Shown piece by piece: positions 17,833 through 25,678 of a stretch of DNA of 43,585 nt; the first letter of the stretch is position 1, and every line of letters begins with the position of its first letter. This stretch comes from an uncultured SAR86 cluster bacterium (lineage in GTDB: Bacteria; Pseudomonadota; Gammaproteobacteria; Magnimaribacterales; D2472): positions 1-43,585 of the forward strand of contig CABXPU010000008.1 of NCBI GenBank assembly GCA_902514105.1. The letters are read 5' to 3'. The notes under the pieces were generated by a model. The model worked only from the letters and a program-made list of their open reading frames with translations. It was not told the origin of the DNA and searched no databases. A program made the position numbers and the translations under genes.

Positions 17833-19521
17833 ATGTTGAGATTTTTACTTTTTTTATTTACATCTTTCTCTTTGCTTTCTTTGGCAGAAGATAGAATTAT
17901 TATTCCAAAAGATCTTGTTACTTTAGATTCAGATTATCCCAATGCAACTGCCGTCTTAATTAGAGACGATAGAATCCATGCAGTTGGAGCTAAAGAAGAT
18001 TTAATAAAAGAATTCCCTAATACTCCAGTTGATTCCACGCATAAGAACGATGTACTTATCCCAGGATTTATAGAGCATCATATTCATCCATTACTAGCTG
18101 CAATTACTATGAATTCTGAAATAGTTGCCATTGATGATTGGACAGTTCTAAATAAAAAAAGCACTGGCATTAGAGACAGGGAGGGCTATCTAAAGAAACT
18201 TAAAGAACTTGAATCTAGCATGAATACAAATGATCCTTTAATAAGCTGGGGATTTCATCATTATTTTCATGGCAAGTTAACCAAAGATGATTTAGATAAA
18301 ATTTCATCAGATAGACCTATCTTAATTATTCATAGATCTTTCCACGAATTTATTATGAACTCTAAGGCTTTAGAATTTTTTGGAATAGCTAAAGAAGATT
18401 TAAAGGGTTTAAATGCTGAAGAGAAAAAATTAGCCAATTATGAAGAAGGCCATTTCTCAGAGAGAGGTTTGATAATGGTTATGCCCAAGATTATGCAATT
18501 TCTTGCTGCACCTCAAAGAATAATAGGAGGTCTATCTATAACAGAAGAGTATATTCATAAACAAGGAATAACTTTAATTGCTAATCCTGGCGCCATGTAT
18601 AACAAATTAACTCAAGGTGCTAAAAATTATGTATTTGGTGATACAGACACTCCTTTTAGGTCATTATTTATTCCAAGCGCCTTATATATGCTTGAGCATT
18701 TTAATAATTCTGAGTTATTAGAAGAAACAGAAGCACTTTTAAATTGGGGTGAGGGCAAGGTTCAGTACCTTCCAAAACATATAAAGCTCTTTTCTGACGG
18801 TGCTATGTATTCTCAGAATATGGTTTTGAGAGATGGTTATCTAGATGGACATCAAGGCGTCTGGTTAATGGAAGAAGATATATTTAAAGAAACTTTTAGA
18901 ATTTATTGGGATGCGGGATATCAGATCCATATTCATCAAAATGGCGACTCTGGCTTGGACAGAATATTAGAAGTTCTAGAAGAAAATATGGCTCGAAACC
19001 CCCGTGATGATCATAGAACAACCATTGTTCATTTTGGCTATTCAGCATTTGATCAAATTGAAAAGATGAAACAATTAGGAGTTATTGTTAGTGCAAACCC
19101 TTATTATGTTCCAGTTTTATCAGATTTATATAGCAAAGTTGGTATTGGTTATGCAAGATCTCAAGAAATGGTTCGATTGGGAGATGTAGCTAGAGCAAAT
19201 ATTAAATTATCGCTCCATTCAGACATGCCAATGGCACCAGCATCACCTTTAGCTTTAATACATGCAGCGGTTAATCGTATTAATTATGCCAACGAGGTAG
19301 CTGGACCAAATCAAAGAATTTCTTCACTTAATGCTCTAAAAGGAGTTACCTTGAATGCTGCATATGTATTAGGGCTAGAATCAGATTATGGCTCAATAAG
19401 TCCAGGAAAATATGCGAATTTTACTCTTCTAGAGGATAACCCATTAACAGTAGATCATTTATTGATTAAGGATATTAAAGTTAAAGGTACTATTGTTGAG
19501 GGTAAGTTATTTGGGTTTTAG
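17833..19521 (+). CDS. Exported amidohydrolase (YtcJ / amidohydrolase-3 type)
   Basis: A 562-residue protein with a signal peptide ('LRFLLFLFTSFSLLSLAE') and the metal-dependent amidohydrolase fold. The first metal motif is 'EHHIHP' (81-86). Later motifs are 'YQIHIHQNGDSGLDRILEVL', 'TTIVHFGYS', and 'LHSDMPMAPASPL' with the conserved Asp. 'YGSISPGKYANFTLLEDNPL' is the usual C-terminal beta-sandwich return. Relatives include N-substituted formamide deformylase and many uncharacterised periplasmic enzymes. The substrate is unknown. It lies upstream of a large TonB-dependent receptor, which might import the compound that this enzyme processes (inference). The 169-base gap to that receptor contains an inverted repeat. 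Confidence 0.88.
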   Translation: MLRFLLFLFTSFSLLSLAEDRIIIPKDLVTLDSDYPNATAVLIRDDRIHAVGAKEDLIKEFPNTPVDSTHKNDVLIPGFIEHHIHPLLAAITMNSEIVAIDDWTVLNKKSTGIRDREGYLKKLKELESSMNTNDPLISWGFHHYFHGKLTKDDLDKISSDRPILIIHRSFHEFIMNSKALEFFGIAKEDLKGLNAEEKKLANYEEGHFSERGLIMVMPKIMQFLAAPQRIIGGLSITEEYIHKQGITLIANPGAMYNKLTQGAKNYVFGDTDTPFRSLFIPSALYMLEHFNNSELLEETEALLNWGEGKVQYLPKHIKLFSDGAMYSQNMVLRDGYLDGHQGVWLMEEDIFKETFRIYWDAGYQIHIHQNGDSGLDRILEVLEENMARNPRDDHRTTIVHFGYSAFDQIEKMKQLGVIVSANPYYVPVLSDLYSKVGIGYARSQEMVRLGDVARANIKLSLHSDMPMAPASPLALIHAAVNRINYANEVAGPNQRISSLNALKGVTLNAAYVLGLESDYGSISPGKYANFTLLEDNPLTVDHLLIKDIKVKGTIVEGKLFGF

Positions 19522-19608
19522 GAAGAATTTCCTTTAGATTCAAGAAATAACATACTTATTAATATGTTTTCAAACCTTGCATTATGTGTTTTTTCCCTAT
19601 AAATTCTT

Positions 19609-19679
19609 ATATATGAATTATTTATATTTAGGGCAATTCCTATAAGTATAAATAATAATAATTTAATTAATTCATATAT
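19609..19679 (+). promoter_or_regulatory. 12-bp perfect inverted repeat in the leader of the TonB receptor gene
   Basis: 'ATATATGAATTA' (19609-19620) and 'TAATTCATATAT' (19668-19679) are perfect reverse complements 47 bases apart. The right arm ends exactly where the ribosome binding site 'GGGGGA' begins, 11 bases before the ATG at 19691. In mRNA the stem would place the ribosome site at the foot of a hairpin; in DNA it could be a split operator. AT-richness lowers specificity. Confidence 0.45.
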
Positions 19680-19690
19680 GGGGGAATATT

Positions 19691-22594
19691 ATGAGTTCAA
19701 GTATTTATAAAAAATTATTAGGATTTTCTTTTCTAATTCTTATCACTTCAAGCTTTAGTGCTAATATTATCGCAGCAGAATCTGATGCTGCAGTTTTAGA
19801 AGAGATTGTTGTTACATCTCAAAGAACAGAGCAAAGTCTTCAAGATGTGCCTATAGCTGTTACAGCTTTAACGCCACAAATGCTAGAAGACCAACAAATT
19901 GAGGATGGTTCAGACCTTCAATTAGTTACGCCAAGTTTAAGTTTCCAAGGCTCTGACTCAGGTGGTGGATCTTTTAATATTAGAGGTATAACAAATTTAG
20001 CTGTTTCTGCTACTGCTGAAAGTGGAGTTGAAACACACATAAATGATTTACCTGTTGGTTCTTACACTATGCAAGATGGTGAATTTTTTGATATGGAGCG
20101 TATTGAGGTTTTAAGAGGACCTCAAGGTACTTTATATGGAAAGAATTCAGTGGGTGGAGCTATCAACTTAATTACTGCCAGACCGGTACTCGGAGAAACT
20201 CTAGCAAGCGTTAAAGTAGAGACAGGTAGTTACAATCTTAGAAAACTTAAAACTATGGTCAATTTCCCTCTTGGCGATAAAGTTGGAGTTAGATTAGCTA
20301 CTTCTAGTACTACTCGTGATGGAGATATTAAGAATATTTATTCTAAGTCAACAGTTAGTCATATCAATAATAGAGACAACGAAGCATGGAGATTTACAAT
20401 TGCTTGGGATGTAAATGATGATACTGATATTACTTTTGTTCATGATGCATACGATGAAGATTCAATGCGTCATTATGTAAATAATGCCTATTGTCAAAGA
20501 GACCCATCTTTAGTATTTGGTTGTACACCAGGCGGAGCATTAGTTCATGAGTTAACTCATCCAATGGCTACTTATGTTGAAAACTTAGCTATTTTGACAG
20601 GTATCTTAGATTTTACTCCAGTGACAGATATGTCAGGAGCTCCACAGGGCTTTTGGGAAGCTAACGTTAGAGGATTACCTCGCTACATAGTTGATTCAGA
20701 TATTTCTCAATTAATTATTAACCATAAGGTTAATGATAATTGGGATGCTACTGTTTCAATGATGAGAAAAGATAGAATGTACCAGAGAACTGGTACTTAT
20801 GTTTCTGAAGAAATGGATAAGTTACGTTTTAAAGATAACCCATATTTCCCAGGTGGTTATGTGCCAATGAGTGGATACGGACCAGAATGTAATATTGATG
20901 ATGGAACTTTTGGTGTCTATGGCGGATGTATTACAGATGTTATGAATTATCCAGATGGATTTGATAGACAATATAATCCAGCTACAGAAAGAGAAGTATA
21001 CGAAGCAAGAATGCAATCTAGTTTTGATGGCGATATGAACTTCTTATTTGGTGCTATCCATACTGTAGGCAGAGGTCTTAGTATTTATGATATTGCTGCT
21101 AACGGTTTAGATGCTTTAGCATTAGTTCCTCCTACATTGTTAACAGGCTTTCCTCAAGGAGCTGTGCAGTTATATGCCCCGCTGTATAGATCTAGTACTA
21201 TTTCAGCGAATAGAAGTAACGCACTATTTGGAGAAGTTTATTATCAAGCATCAGAAACAACTAAATACACTGTTGGTTTAAGACATACTCAAGATTATAA
21301 GGAGCAATATGGAAGGTCTCCATTCTTAAGTCAGCCTGGGTTTGGTAGTGCTGGCGGAGGTTTTACTCCATTACCAGGTACCTCTTTGCCTGAATTTGGT
21401 GATTCTTGGTATGGTGCTGGTGCTGTTGGTGATCCTGAAGTTAGTTATGAAAATACCACAGGAAGATTTGTGGTTGATCATATATTAAATGACACCACTA
21501 TGGTTTATGCGAGCATTTCACAAGGATTTAAAGGCGGTGGATTTAACCCTCCATTAGACCCTGCTAAATATCCTGATACTCCTCAAGTATTCCCTTCAAC
21601 AGACTTGAAAGCGCTTGAATTTGGTATTAAAACAGACTTCCCTGAAAAAGGAATGAGATTAAATGCATCTGCATATATTTATGATGCAGCTGATTATCAG
21701 GTTACAAAAATTATAGCTAAAACAAGAGTTAACGAAGGTGTTGATGTAACAATGAGCGGTGTTGAAGCTGAATTCTTATGGATTCCGCCTTCAGCTCCAA
21801 ATTGGAAAATCAATGCTGGAATAAGTTATGAAAATTCAGAAGTGGCTGACGGAACTTTCTTACTAAACCCAGTTAATGCCGATCTATGTTTAACTACTGG
21901 ATGTGGCGACTGGCATATGATGAAAGACGCAGCTGACTCTGAAGTCTTTGTCGTAAGAAAAGATGTTGCTGCTGCAATTTTCCAAACATGGTTAGCAGGC
22001 GGATGGGCCCCATATGGATTACAAGATGGAATTATTATTCCTGCTGAATTCCACGGGGACAGATCATCAGGTCTTCCTACTCCAGTTAGTTTCCTTCAAA
22101 CTGGTTTAGTCCCAGGTCACTTGCCATCGCTCGCGGTAAGATCATATTATGAACAATATATGGTACCTGCTGTTTGTGCATTGTTAGGATGTAATCCAGC
22201 TGATGTTATTAGCGACGGTTTACTTTCAGATATTAGTGGAAACCAACTTACTCATCCTGAATTAATGGCTAATGTTGGTGTTCAATACACATTAAATACA
22301 TCTGATTACAATATAGATTTCAGACTAGATGCATATACTCAAGGTGAGAGATATACATCTTTATTTAATCTTGAATTTGATAAAGTTGAATCATGGACTG
22401 AATTGAATGCTCAAATTTCAATCACTCCTGTAAGCGAAGACTCAAATTGGCGTATAGATATATATGGCCAAAATATTACTGATGAAGTTAATGTTATGCA
22501 CGTAGGTGAAGCAACAGCTCCATTAGGCTTTAGTAAAGGCATCTGGGCTAGGCCTCAGGCTACATACGGTATGCGCCTTTCATATAATTTCTAA
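19691..22594 (+). CDS. TonB-dependent outer-membrane receptor
   Basis: A 967-residue outer-membrane transporter powered by TonB-ExbBD. It has a signal peptide (cleavage after 'NIIAA'), a TonB-box-like 'EEIVVTSQR', a plug domain (about 45-165) with 'NIRGITNLAVSA', 'ERIEVLRGPQGTLYGKNSVG' and 'GAINLIT', then a barrel of about 800 residues ending in 'YGMRLSYNF' with the terminal Phe needed for insertion. The plug style is that of the large carbohydrate/organic-compound group of marine gammaproteobacteria rather than siderophore receptors, and no Fur box is visible upstream. The barrel carries several loop Cys pairs. It has a strong ribosome site and its own terminator. Substrate is unknown; a link to the upstream amidohydrolase is inferred. 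Confidence 0.95.
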   Translation: MSSSIYKKLLGFSFLILITSSFSANIIAAESDAAVLEEIVVTSQRTEQSLQDVPIAVTALTPQMLEDQQIEDGSDLQLVTPSLSFQGSDSGGGSFNIRGITNLAVSATAESGVETHINDLPVGSYTMQDGEFFDMERIEVLRGPQGTLYGKNSVGGAINLITARPVLGETLASVKVETGSYNLRKLKTMVNFPLGDKVGVRLATSSTTRDGDIKNIYSKSTVSHINNRDNEAWRFTIAWDVNDDTDITFVHDAYDEDSMRHYVNNAYCQRDPSLVFGCTPGGALVHELTHPMATYVENLAILTGILDFTPVTDMSGAPQGFWEANVRGLPRYIVDSDISQLIINHKVNDNWDATVSMMRKDRMYQRTGTYVSEEMDKLRFKDNPYFPGGYVPMSGYGPECNIDDGTFGVYGGCITDVMNYPDGFDRQYNPATEREVYEARMQSSFDGDMNFLFGAIHTVGRGLSIYDIAANGLDALALVPPTLLTGFPQGAVQLYAPLYRSSTISANRSNALFGEVYYQASETTKYTVGLRHTQDYKEQYGRSPFLSQPGFGSAGGGFTPLPGTSLPEFGDSWYGAGAVGDPEVSYENTTGRFVVDHILNDTTMVYASISQGFKGGGFNPPLDPAKYPDTPQVFPSTDLKALEFGIKTDFPEKGMRLNASAYIYDAADYQVTKIIAKTRVNEGVDVTMSGVEAEFLWIPPSAPNWKINAGISYENSEVADGTFLLNPVNADLCLTTGCGDWHMMKDAADSEVFVVRKDVAAAIFQTWLAGGWAPYGLQDGIIIPAEFHGDRSSGLPTPVSFLQTGLVPGHLPSLAVRSYYEQYMVPAVCALLGCNPADVISDGLLSDISGNQLTHPELMANVGVQYTLNTSDYNIDFRLDAYTQGERYTSLFNLEFDKVESWTELNAQISITPVSEDSNWRIDIYGQNITDEVNVMHVGEATAPLGFSKGIWARPQATYGMRLSYNF

Positions 22595-22610
22595 CATAGA
22601 AAGAAAATTA

Positions 22611-22640
22611 AAAAGCCCTGCAGATGCGGGGCTTTTTTTT
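22611..22640 (+). terminator. Rho-independent terminator after the TonB receptor gene
   Basis: 'AAAAGCCC' pairs with 'GGGGCTTTT' around a loop 'TGCAGATGC', followed by a run of eight T. It lies 16 bases downstream of the stop codon. Confidence 0.9.
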
Positions 22641-22660
22641 ATCTAGAGTAAAATAACAAT

Positions 22661-23566
22661 ATGAAGGAATTCTTTGGTATCTTGTTAATTATAGTAACGC
22701 TGTGGATTAGCTCTCCGATAGTAGCAATATTTTTAGGCATCAGTTATTCAATTGGTTTTAATCTCCATCAAGATTTTATTACCAAATCTATTGGATCTAG
22801 ATTACTCCAAATCGGAATAGTTCTGCTTGGATTTACAATATCTATAACTAAAGCATTTGAGGTAGCAAGTATTTATTTACCTTCTATCTCCTTCTTAGTT
22901 TTATTTACTTTTTTTATTGGAATCTTATTAGGGAAAATAATTGGTGTTGATAAAAAACTTTCTATACTTATTGCATCTGGAGCTGCAATATGTGGAGCAA
23001 CTGCTATGGCAGCAGTGGCACCAATATTAAAAGCAAAACCTCAAGATTTATTAACAGCCATAACGATCATCTTCTTATTAAATGCAACGGCGATAATTAT
23101 TTTTCCTTTAATAGGGAATTTTTTGGATTTATCTCAAAATGAATTTGGTGCATGGGTTGCCATGGCTATTCATGATACTAGCTCGGTTATTGGCGCTGCT
23201 ATGATTTATGGAGATGCTGCTACTGAGTCAGCAGCAACACTTAAGCTTGGTAGAACACTATGGCTTATTCCCTTAGTAATATTTTTATCATTACAGTATA
23301 AAAACAATGATCAAAGTAGAACTAAGTTACCAATCTTTGTATTATTTTTTGTTATTGCGATCTCACTTGGGTCTTATTTTAATTTTAGTGATGAAATAAT
23401 CTCAACTATAAGAATTATAAGTCACTCTTTTCTTTTGATTGGTTTGTTTTGTATAGGAACTCAGATAAATAAAGATGCATTATCCAATATTTCAGTGAAG
23501 CCTTTACAGTTATCATTAATTTTATGGCTAATAGTTATATTAGCTTCTTACTTGGTTGTAGTTTAA
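22661..23566 (+). CDS. YeiH/UPF0324 family integral membrane protein (putative sulfate exporter family)
   Basis: A 301-residue protein made almost entirely of membrane segments (about 9-10). The conserved central block 'ASGAAICGATAMAAVAPI' and 'AIHDTSSVIGAAMIYGD' are the family's signature motifs (Pfam Cons_hypoth698). Members such as YeiH are called putative sulfate exporters on limited evidence; a related sulfonate-linked role has been proposed in some bacteria. It starts 20 bases after the receptor's terminator and is convergent with the shikimate kinase gene (10 bases between stops). Confidence 0.88.
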   Translation: MKEFFGILLIIVTLWISSPIVAIFLGISYSIGFNLHQDFITKSIGSRLLQIGIVLLGFTISITKAFEVASIYLPSISFLVLFTFFIGILLGKIIGVDKKLSILIASGAAICGATAMAAVAPILKAKPQDLLTAITIIFLLNATAIIIFPLIGNFLDLSQNEFGAWVAMAIHDTSSVIGAAMIYGDAATESAATLKLGRTLWLIPLVIFLSLQYKNNDQSRTKLPIFVLFFVIAISLGSYFNFSDEIISTIRIISHSFLLIGLFCIGTQINKDALSNISVKPLQLSLILWLIVILASYLVVV

Positions 23567-23576
23567 AGATAAAAAA

Positions 23577-24077
23577 CTAAATAGAAGCGATTATATTATC
23601 AACAACCGAATCAATATCTTGAGAGCCATCAATCTTTATATGAGACCATTTTAGATACAACTTAGTTCTTTGAGAAAAAACATCTTCTGGTGATTTATCA
23701 TTTGGCTCAGCGAAGCCTCTATTTGAGTAGTCACCAACTCTTTGCATGACCACATCAATGGGTATATCAAGATATATAATTAAAGAATTGTGACTAAGAA
23801 ATTCCATAGCTTTTTCGCTATAAACTGCACTTCCGCCAGTAGCTAAAACACTATTAGTAATATTACAATCAAGAATTATATTCTCTTCTTTAGCTCTCAG
23901 CTCAAGGTAACCTTCATTATCTAGGATTGACTGAATAGTTGATTTATTTTCACTCTCAATAAGATGATCACTATCTTGAAAGTTAAGATCTAATTTTGAT
24001 GCTAACTTTCCCCCAATAGTAGTTTTCCCTGAGCCAGGCATGCCAATTAAAGAAATATTAATTATCTTTTTATTCAA
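23577..24077 (-). CDS. Shikimate kinase-like protein
   Basis: A 166-residue P-loop kinase: Walker A 'GMPGSGKTT' near the N-terminus, 'FQDSDHLIE' with the shikimate-binding Asp, 'YLELRAKEE', 'LATGGSAVYS' and the lid region 'RVGDYSNRGFAEP'. These follow the AroK order, so it probably phosphorylates shikimate at the 3-hydroxyl in aromatic amino acid synthesis. It is not next to aroB as in many gammaproteobacteria, and the shikimate site is less conserved than in typical AroK, so a paralogue with another small substrate is possible. The start is TTG at 24077, just two bases after the stop of a truncated ORF (24079-24207), which suggests translational coupling. No in-frame ATG gives the first strand. 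Confidence 0.8.
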   Translation of the reverse strand: MNKKIINISLIGMPGSGKTTIGGKLASKLDLNFQDSDHLIESENKSTIQSILDNEGYLELRAKEENIILDCNITNSVLATGGSAVYSEKAMEFLSHNSLIIYLDIPIDVVMQRVGDYSNRGFAEPNDKSPEDVFSQRTKLYLKWSHIKIDGSQDIDSVVDNIIASI

Positions 24078-24078
24078 A

Positions 24079-24207
24079 TCATAACTCCCATGATCTAGAT
24101 ATATCTAGACCTTCATTAGTTATAGAGGTGATTTCAGGAAAATTAGCAATAGCTTTAGCTGCATATCTACCCATTCCTCCACTACCACCTAAACATAAAA
24201 CTTTCAT
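24079..24207 (-). pseudogene. Truncated saccharopine dehydrogenase-like N-terminus
   Basis: Not in the ORF track. From ATG 24207 the frame reads 42 residues, starting 'MKVLCLGGSGGMGRYAAKAI', then stops at TGA 24081-24079. The glycine-rich 'GGSGGMGRYAAK' is the first beta-alpha unit of the saccharopine dehydrogenase NADP-binding domain. Roughly 30 residues of homology run on before the sequence changes to 'GLDISRSWEL' and stops. The family is normally about 350-400 residues, so the rest has been lost, probably by a deletion that joined this start to the shikimate kinase gene. It may still serve as a translated leader for that gene. Confidence 0.65.
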
Positions 24208-24286
24208 ATAATTCCTTTAAAAAGTTAAACAATTATAAGGCATTATTTAATACCAAAAGACAATATATGCTAAAGGTTATAAAATT

Positions 24287-24673
24287 ATGCTTATGATTAT
24301 TCTATTGGGCTATCTATACCTTTTTCATGCCATCTTAATTCTTGCTTTACTAACTTTTAATTACCACCTGACGGGGTGGCTTATTATGCAGAAGAATAAA
24401 AAAATTTATATTAGATTAGAAGCATTCTTTGTTTTTATAACAGCTTTTGTTCTTTTTAATTCATCTCCATTAAATTGGGTTGTAGGCATATTAATGCTCT
24501 TTCATTTAATTGGAGTGGGCACGTTGCTTTTTAATGCAGACAGTTTTTATGGATCTATAGAAGAATTTTATGAGCTGACTTCGCAGAAGAATATATTAGA
24601 ACTTTTAACGGTCTTTACACTTAGTCTTTCAGGTTTCTTAGTTCTATACTCCCCTTTAATAATTGGTTCATAA
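24287..24673 (+). CDS. Small four-span membrane protein, hypothetical
   Basis: A 128-residue protein with about four hydrophobic segments (roughly 3-27, 44-58, 62-82 and 103-126) and no catalytic motif I can name. It contains 'FNYHLTGWLIMQ' between the first spans. The stop is six bases from the next gene's start, so the two are almost certainly co-transcribed and may work together. I do not recognise the family. Confidence 0.7.
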   Translation: MLMIILLGYLYLFHAILILALLTFNYHLTGWLIMQKNKKIYIRLEAFFVFITAFVLFNSSPLNWVVGILMLFHLIGVGTLLFNADSFYGSIEEFYELTSQKNILELLTVFTLSLSGFLVLYSPLIIGS

Positions 24674-24679
24674 ATTATC

Positions 24680-25429
24680 ATGAGCTCTTTTTATATTTTC
24701 TCAATTACTTGGATTGTTATAGCATTTATTATTTTTTGTTCTCTATTTTTCGTAGTAGTTCCCTACGGAAGACATATTAAGCAAGGTTGGGGTCCTGAAC
24801 TATCAGCTCGACTAGCATGGATACTAATGGAATCTCCTTGTGTGATATTAATGCTAGCTCTAGCTTTTTCAGCTTTTGAATATTTAAATTATGTACACAT
24901 AGTTTTTTTAATAATGTGGCTTACTCACTATATTCATAGAACTTTTATATGGCCCTACAAAGTTAATATGGAAGATAAAAAGATGCCACTAGCTATAGCC
25001 TTATCAGGCTTCTTTTTTAATATTGTTAATGTATCGCTTCAAGCTTTTTGGATATTTTATTTTGCCAGTTATCCAAACGATTGGCTTACTTCTTCTATAT
25101 TTTTGTTAGGTTTATCTATATTTGTTGTAGGTTTTTATATCAATATTAAATCGGATTATATTTTAATTAACCTTAGGAAAGAGAAGGGTAATGGTTATCA
25201 TATCCCCAATGGATTCTTATATAAATATATCTCATCACCTAATTATTTTGGCGAGATGATTGAATGGTTTGGATGGGCTATTCTTACTTGGAGTCTTTCA
25301 GGCTTTGTTTTCTTTTTATGGACTGTTGCAAATCTTTTCCCAAGAGCAATAGCAAACCATCATTGGTACAAAAAAGAATTTAAAGATTACCCTGAATCCA
25401 GGAAGGCAATTTTGCCTTGGACTGTATAG
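24680..25429 (+). CDS. Steroid 5-alpha-reductase-like membrane enzyme (3-oxo-5-alpha-steroid 4-dehydrogenase family)
   Basis: A 249-residue polytopic membrane protein. The C-terminal third shows the family signature: 'NGFLYKYISSPNYFGEMIEW' followed by 'ANLFPRAIANHHWYKKEFKD' and 'YPESRKAILPWTV', where the Asn/Tyr/His residues bind NADPH and the enone. Human SRD5A1/2 and bacterial homologues reduce a C=C bond conjugated to a ketone. In bacteria the natural substrate is usually unknown; sterol-like or polyprenol-like lipids are options. The length is close to SRD5A (about 255). It forms a pair with the preceding four-span protein and is closed by a short terminator. Confidence 0.88.
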   Translation: MSSFYIFSITWIVIAFIIFCSLFFVVVPYGRHIKQGWGPELSARLAWILMESPCVILMLALAFSAFEYLNYVHIVFLIMWLTHYIHRTFIWPYKVNMEDKKMPLAIALSGFFFNIVNVSLQAFWIFYFASYPNDWLTSSIFLLGLSIFVVGFYINIKSDYILINLRKEKGNGYHIPNGFLYKYISSPNYFGEMIEWFGWAILTWSLSGFVFFLWTVANLFPRAIANHHWYKKEFKDYPESRKAILPWTV

Positions 25430-25448
25430 AGCTAGCTTAAGAAGCAAT

Positions 25449-25467
25449 TAAGGCTAGGCCTTTTTCT
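25449..25467 (+). terminator. Short candidate terminator
   Basis: A 5-bp stem 'AAGGC'-TAG-'GCCTT' followed by a T-rich run, 20 bases after the reductase stop. The stem is short, so strength is uncertain. It overlaps the end of a possible minus-strand small ORF. Confidence 0.45.
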
Positions 25468-25606
25468 TTTTTTTGGCTTTTCTTAATTTTCTGAATAAAT
25501 TTTCTTTTTGACTTGCAGTAATCTGTTTTATAGATCTGCGTCTTTTACTAGCTTGCTCTGATTTAGCTGTACGTTCTGCTTTATTAATTAATATCTCCCG
25601 AAACAT
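25454..25606 (-). CDS. Possible 50-aa very basic small protein
   Basis: Too short for the ORF track. The minus strand reads ATG at 25606 to TAG at 25456-25454: 'MFREILINKAERTAKSEQAS', then a strongly basic tail ending 'KLRKAKKKKKA'. About a third of residues are Lys or Arg, as in small nucleic-acid- or ribosome-associated proteins. No Shine-Dalgarno site is evident, and the A-rich codons could arise by chance from a T-rich intergenic stretch. I do not recognise a family, but the frame fills most of the 249-base gap between two plus-strand genes, which slightly favours it being real. Confidence 0.4.
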   Translation of the reverse strand: MFREILINKAERTAKSEQASKRRRSIKQITASQKENLFRKLRKAKKKKKA

Positions 25607-25678
25607 TAAAAAATTTATGCTTACTTATAAGTATAATATCAAATTTTTTAGTAAATAGTTCTACAATAGAATTAATTT

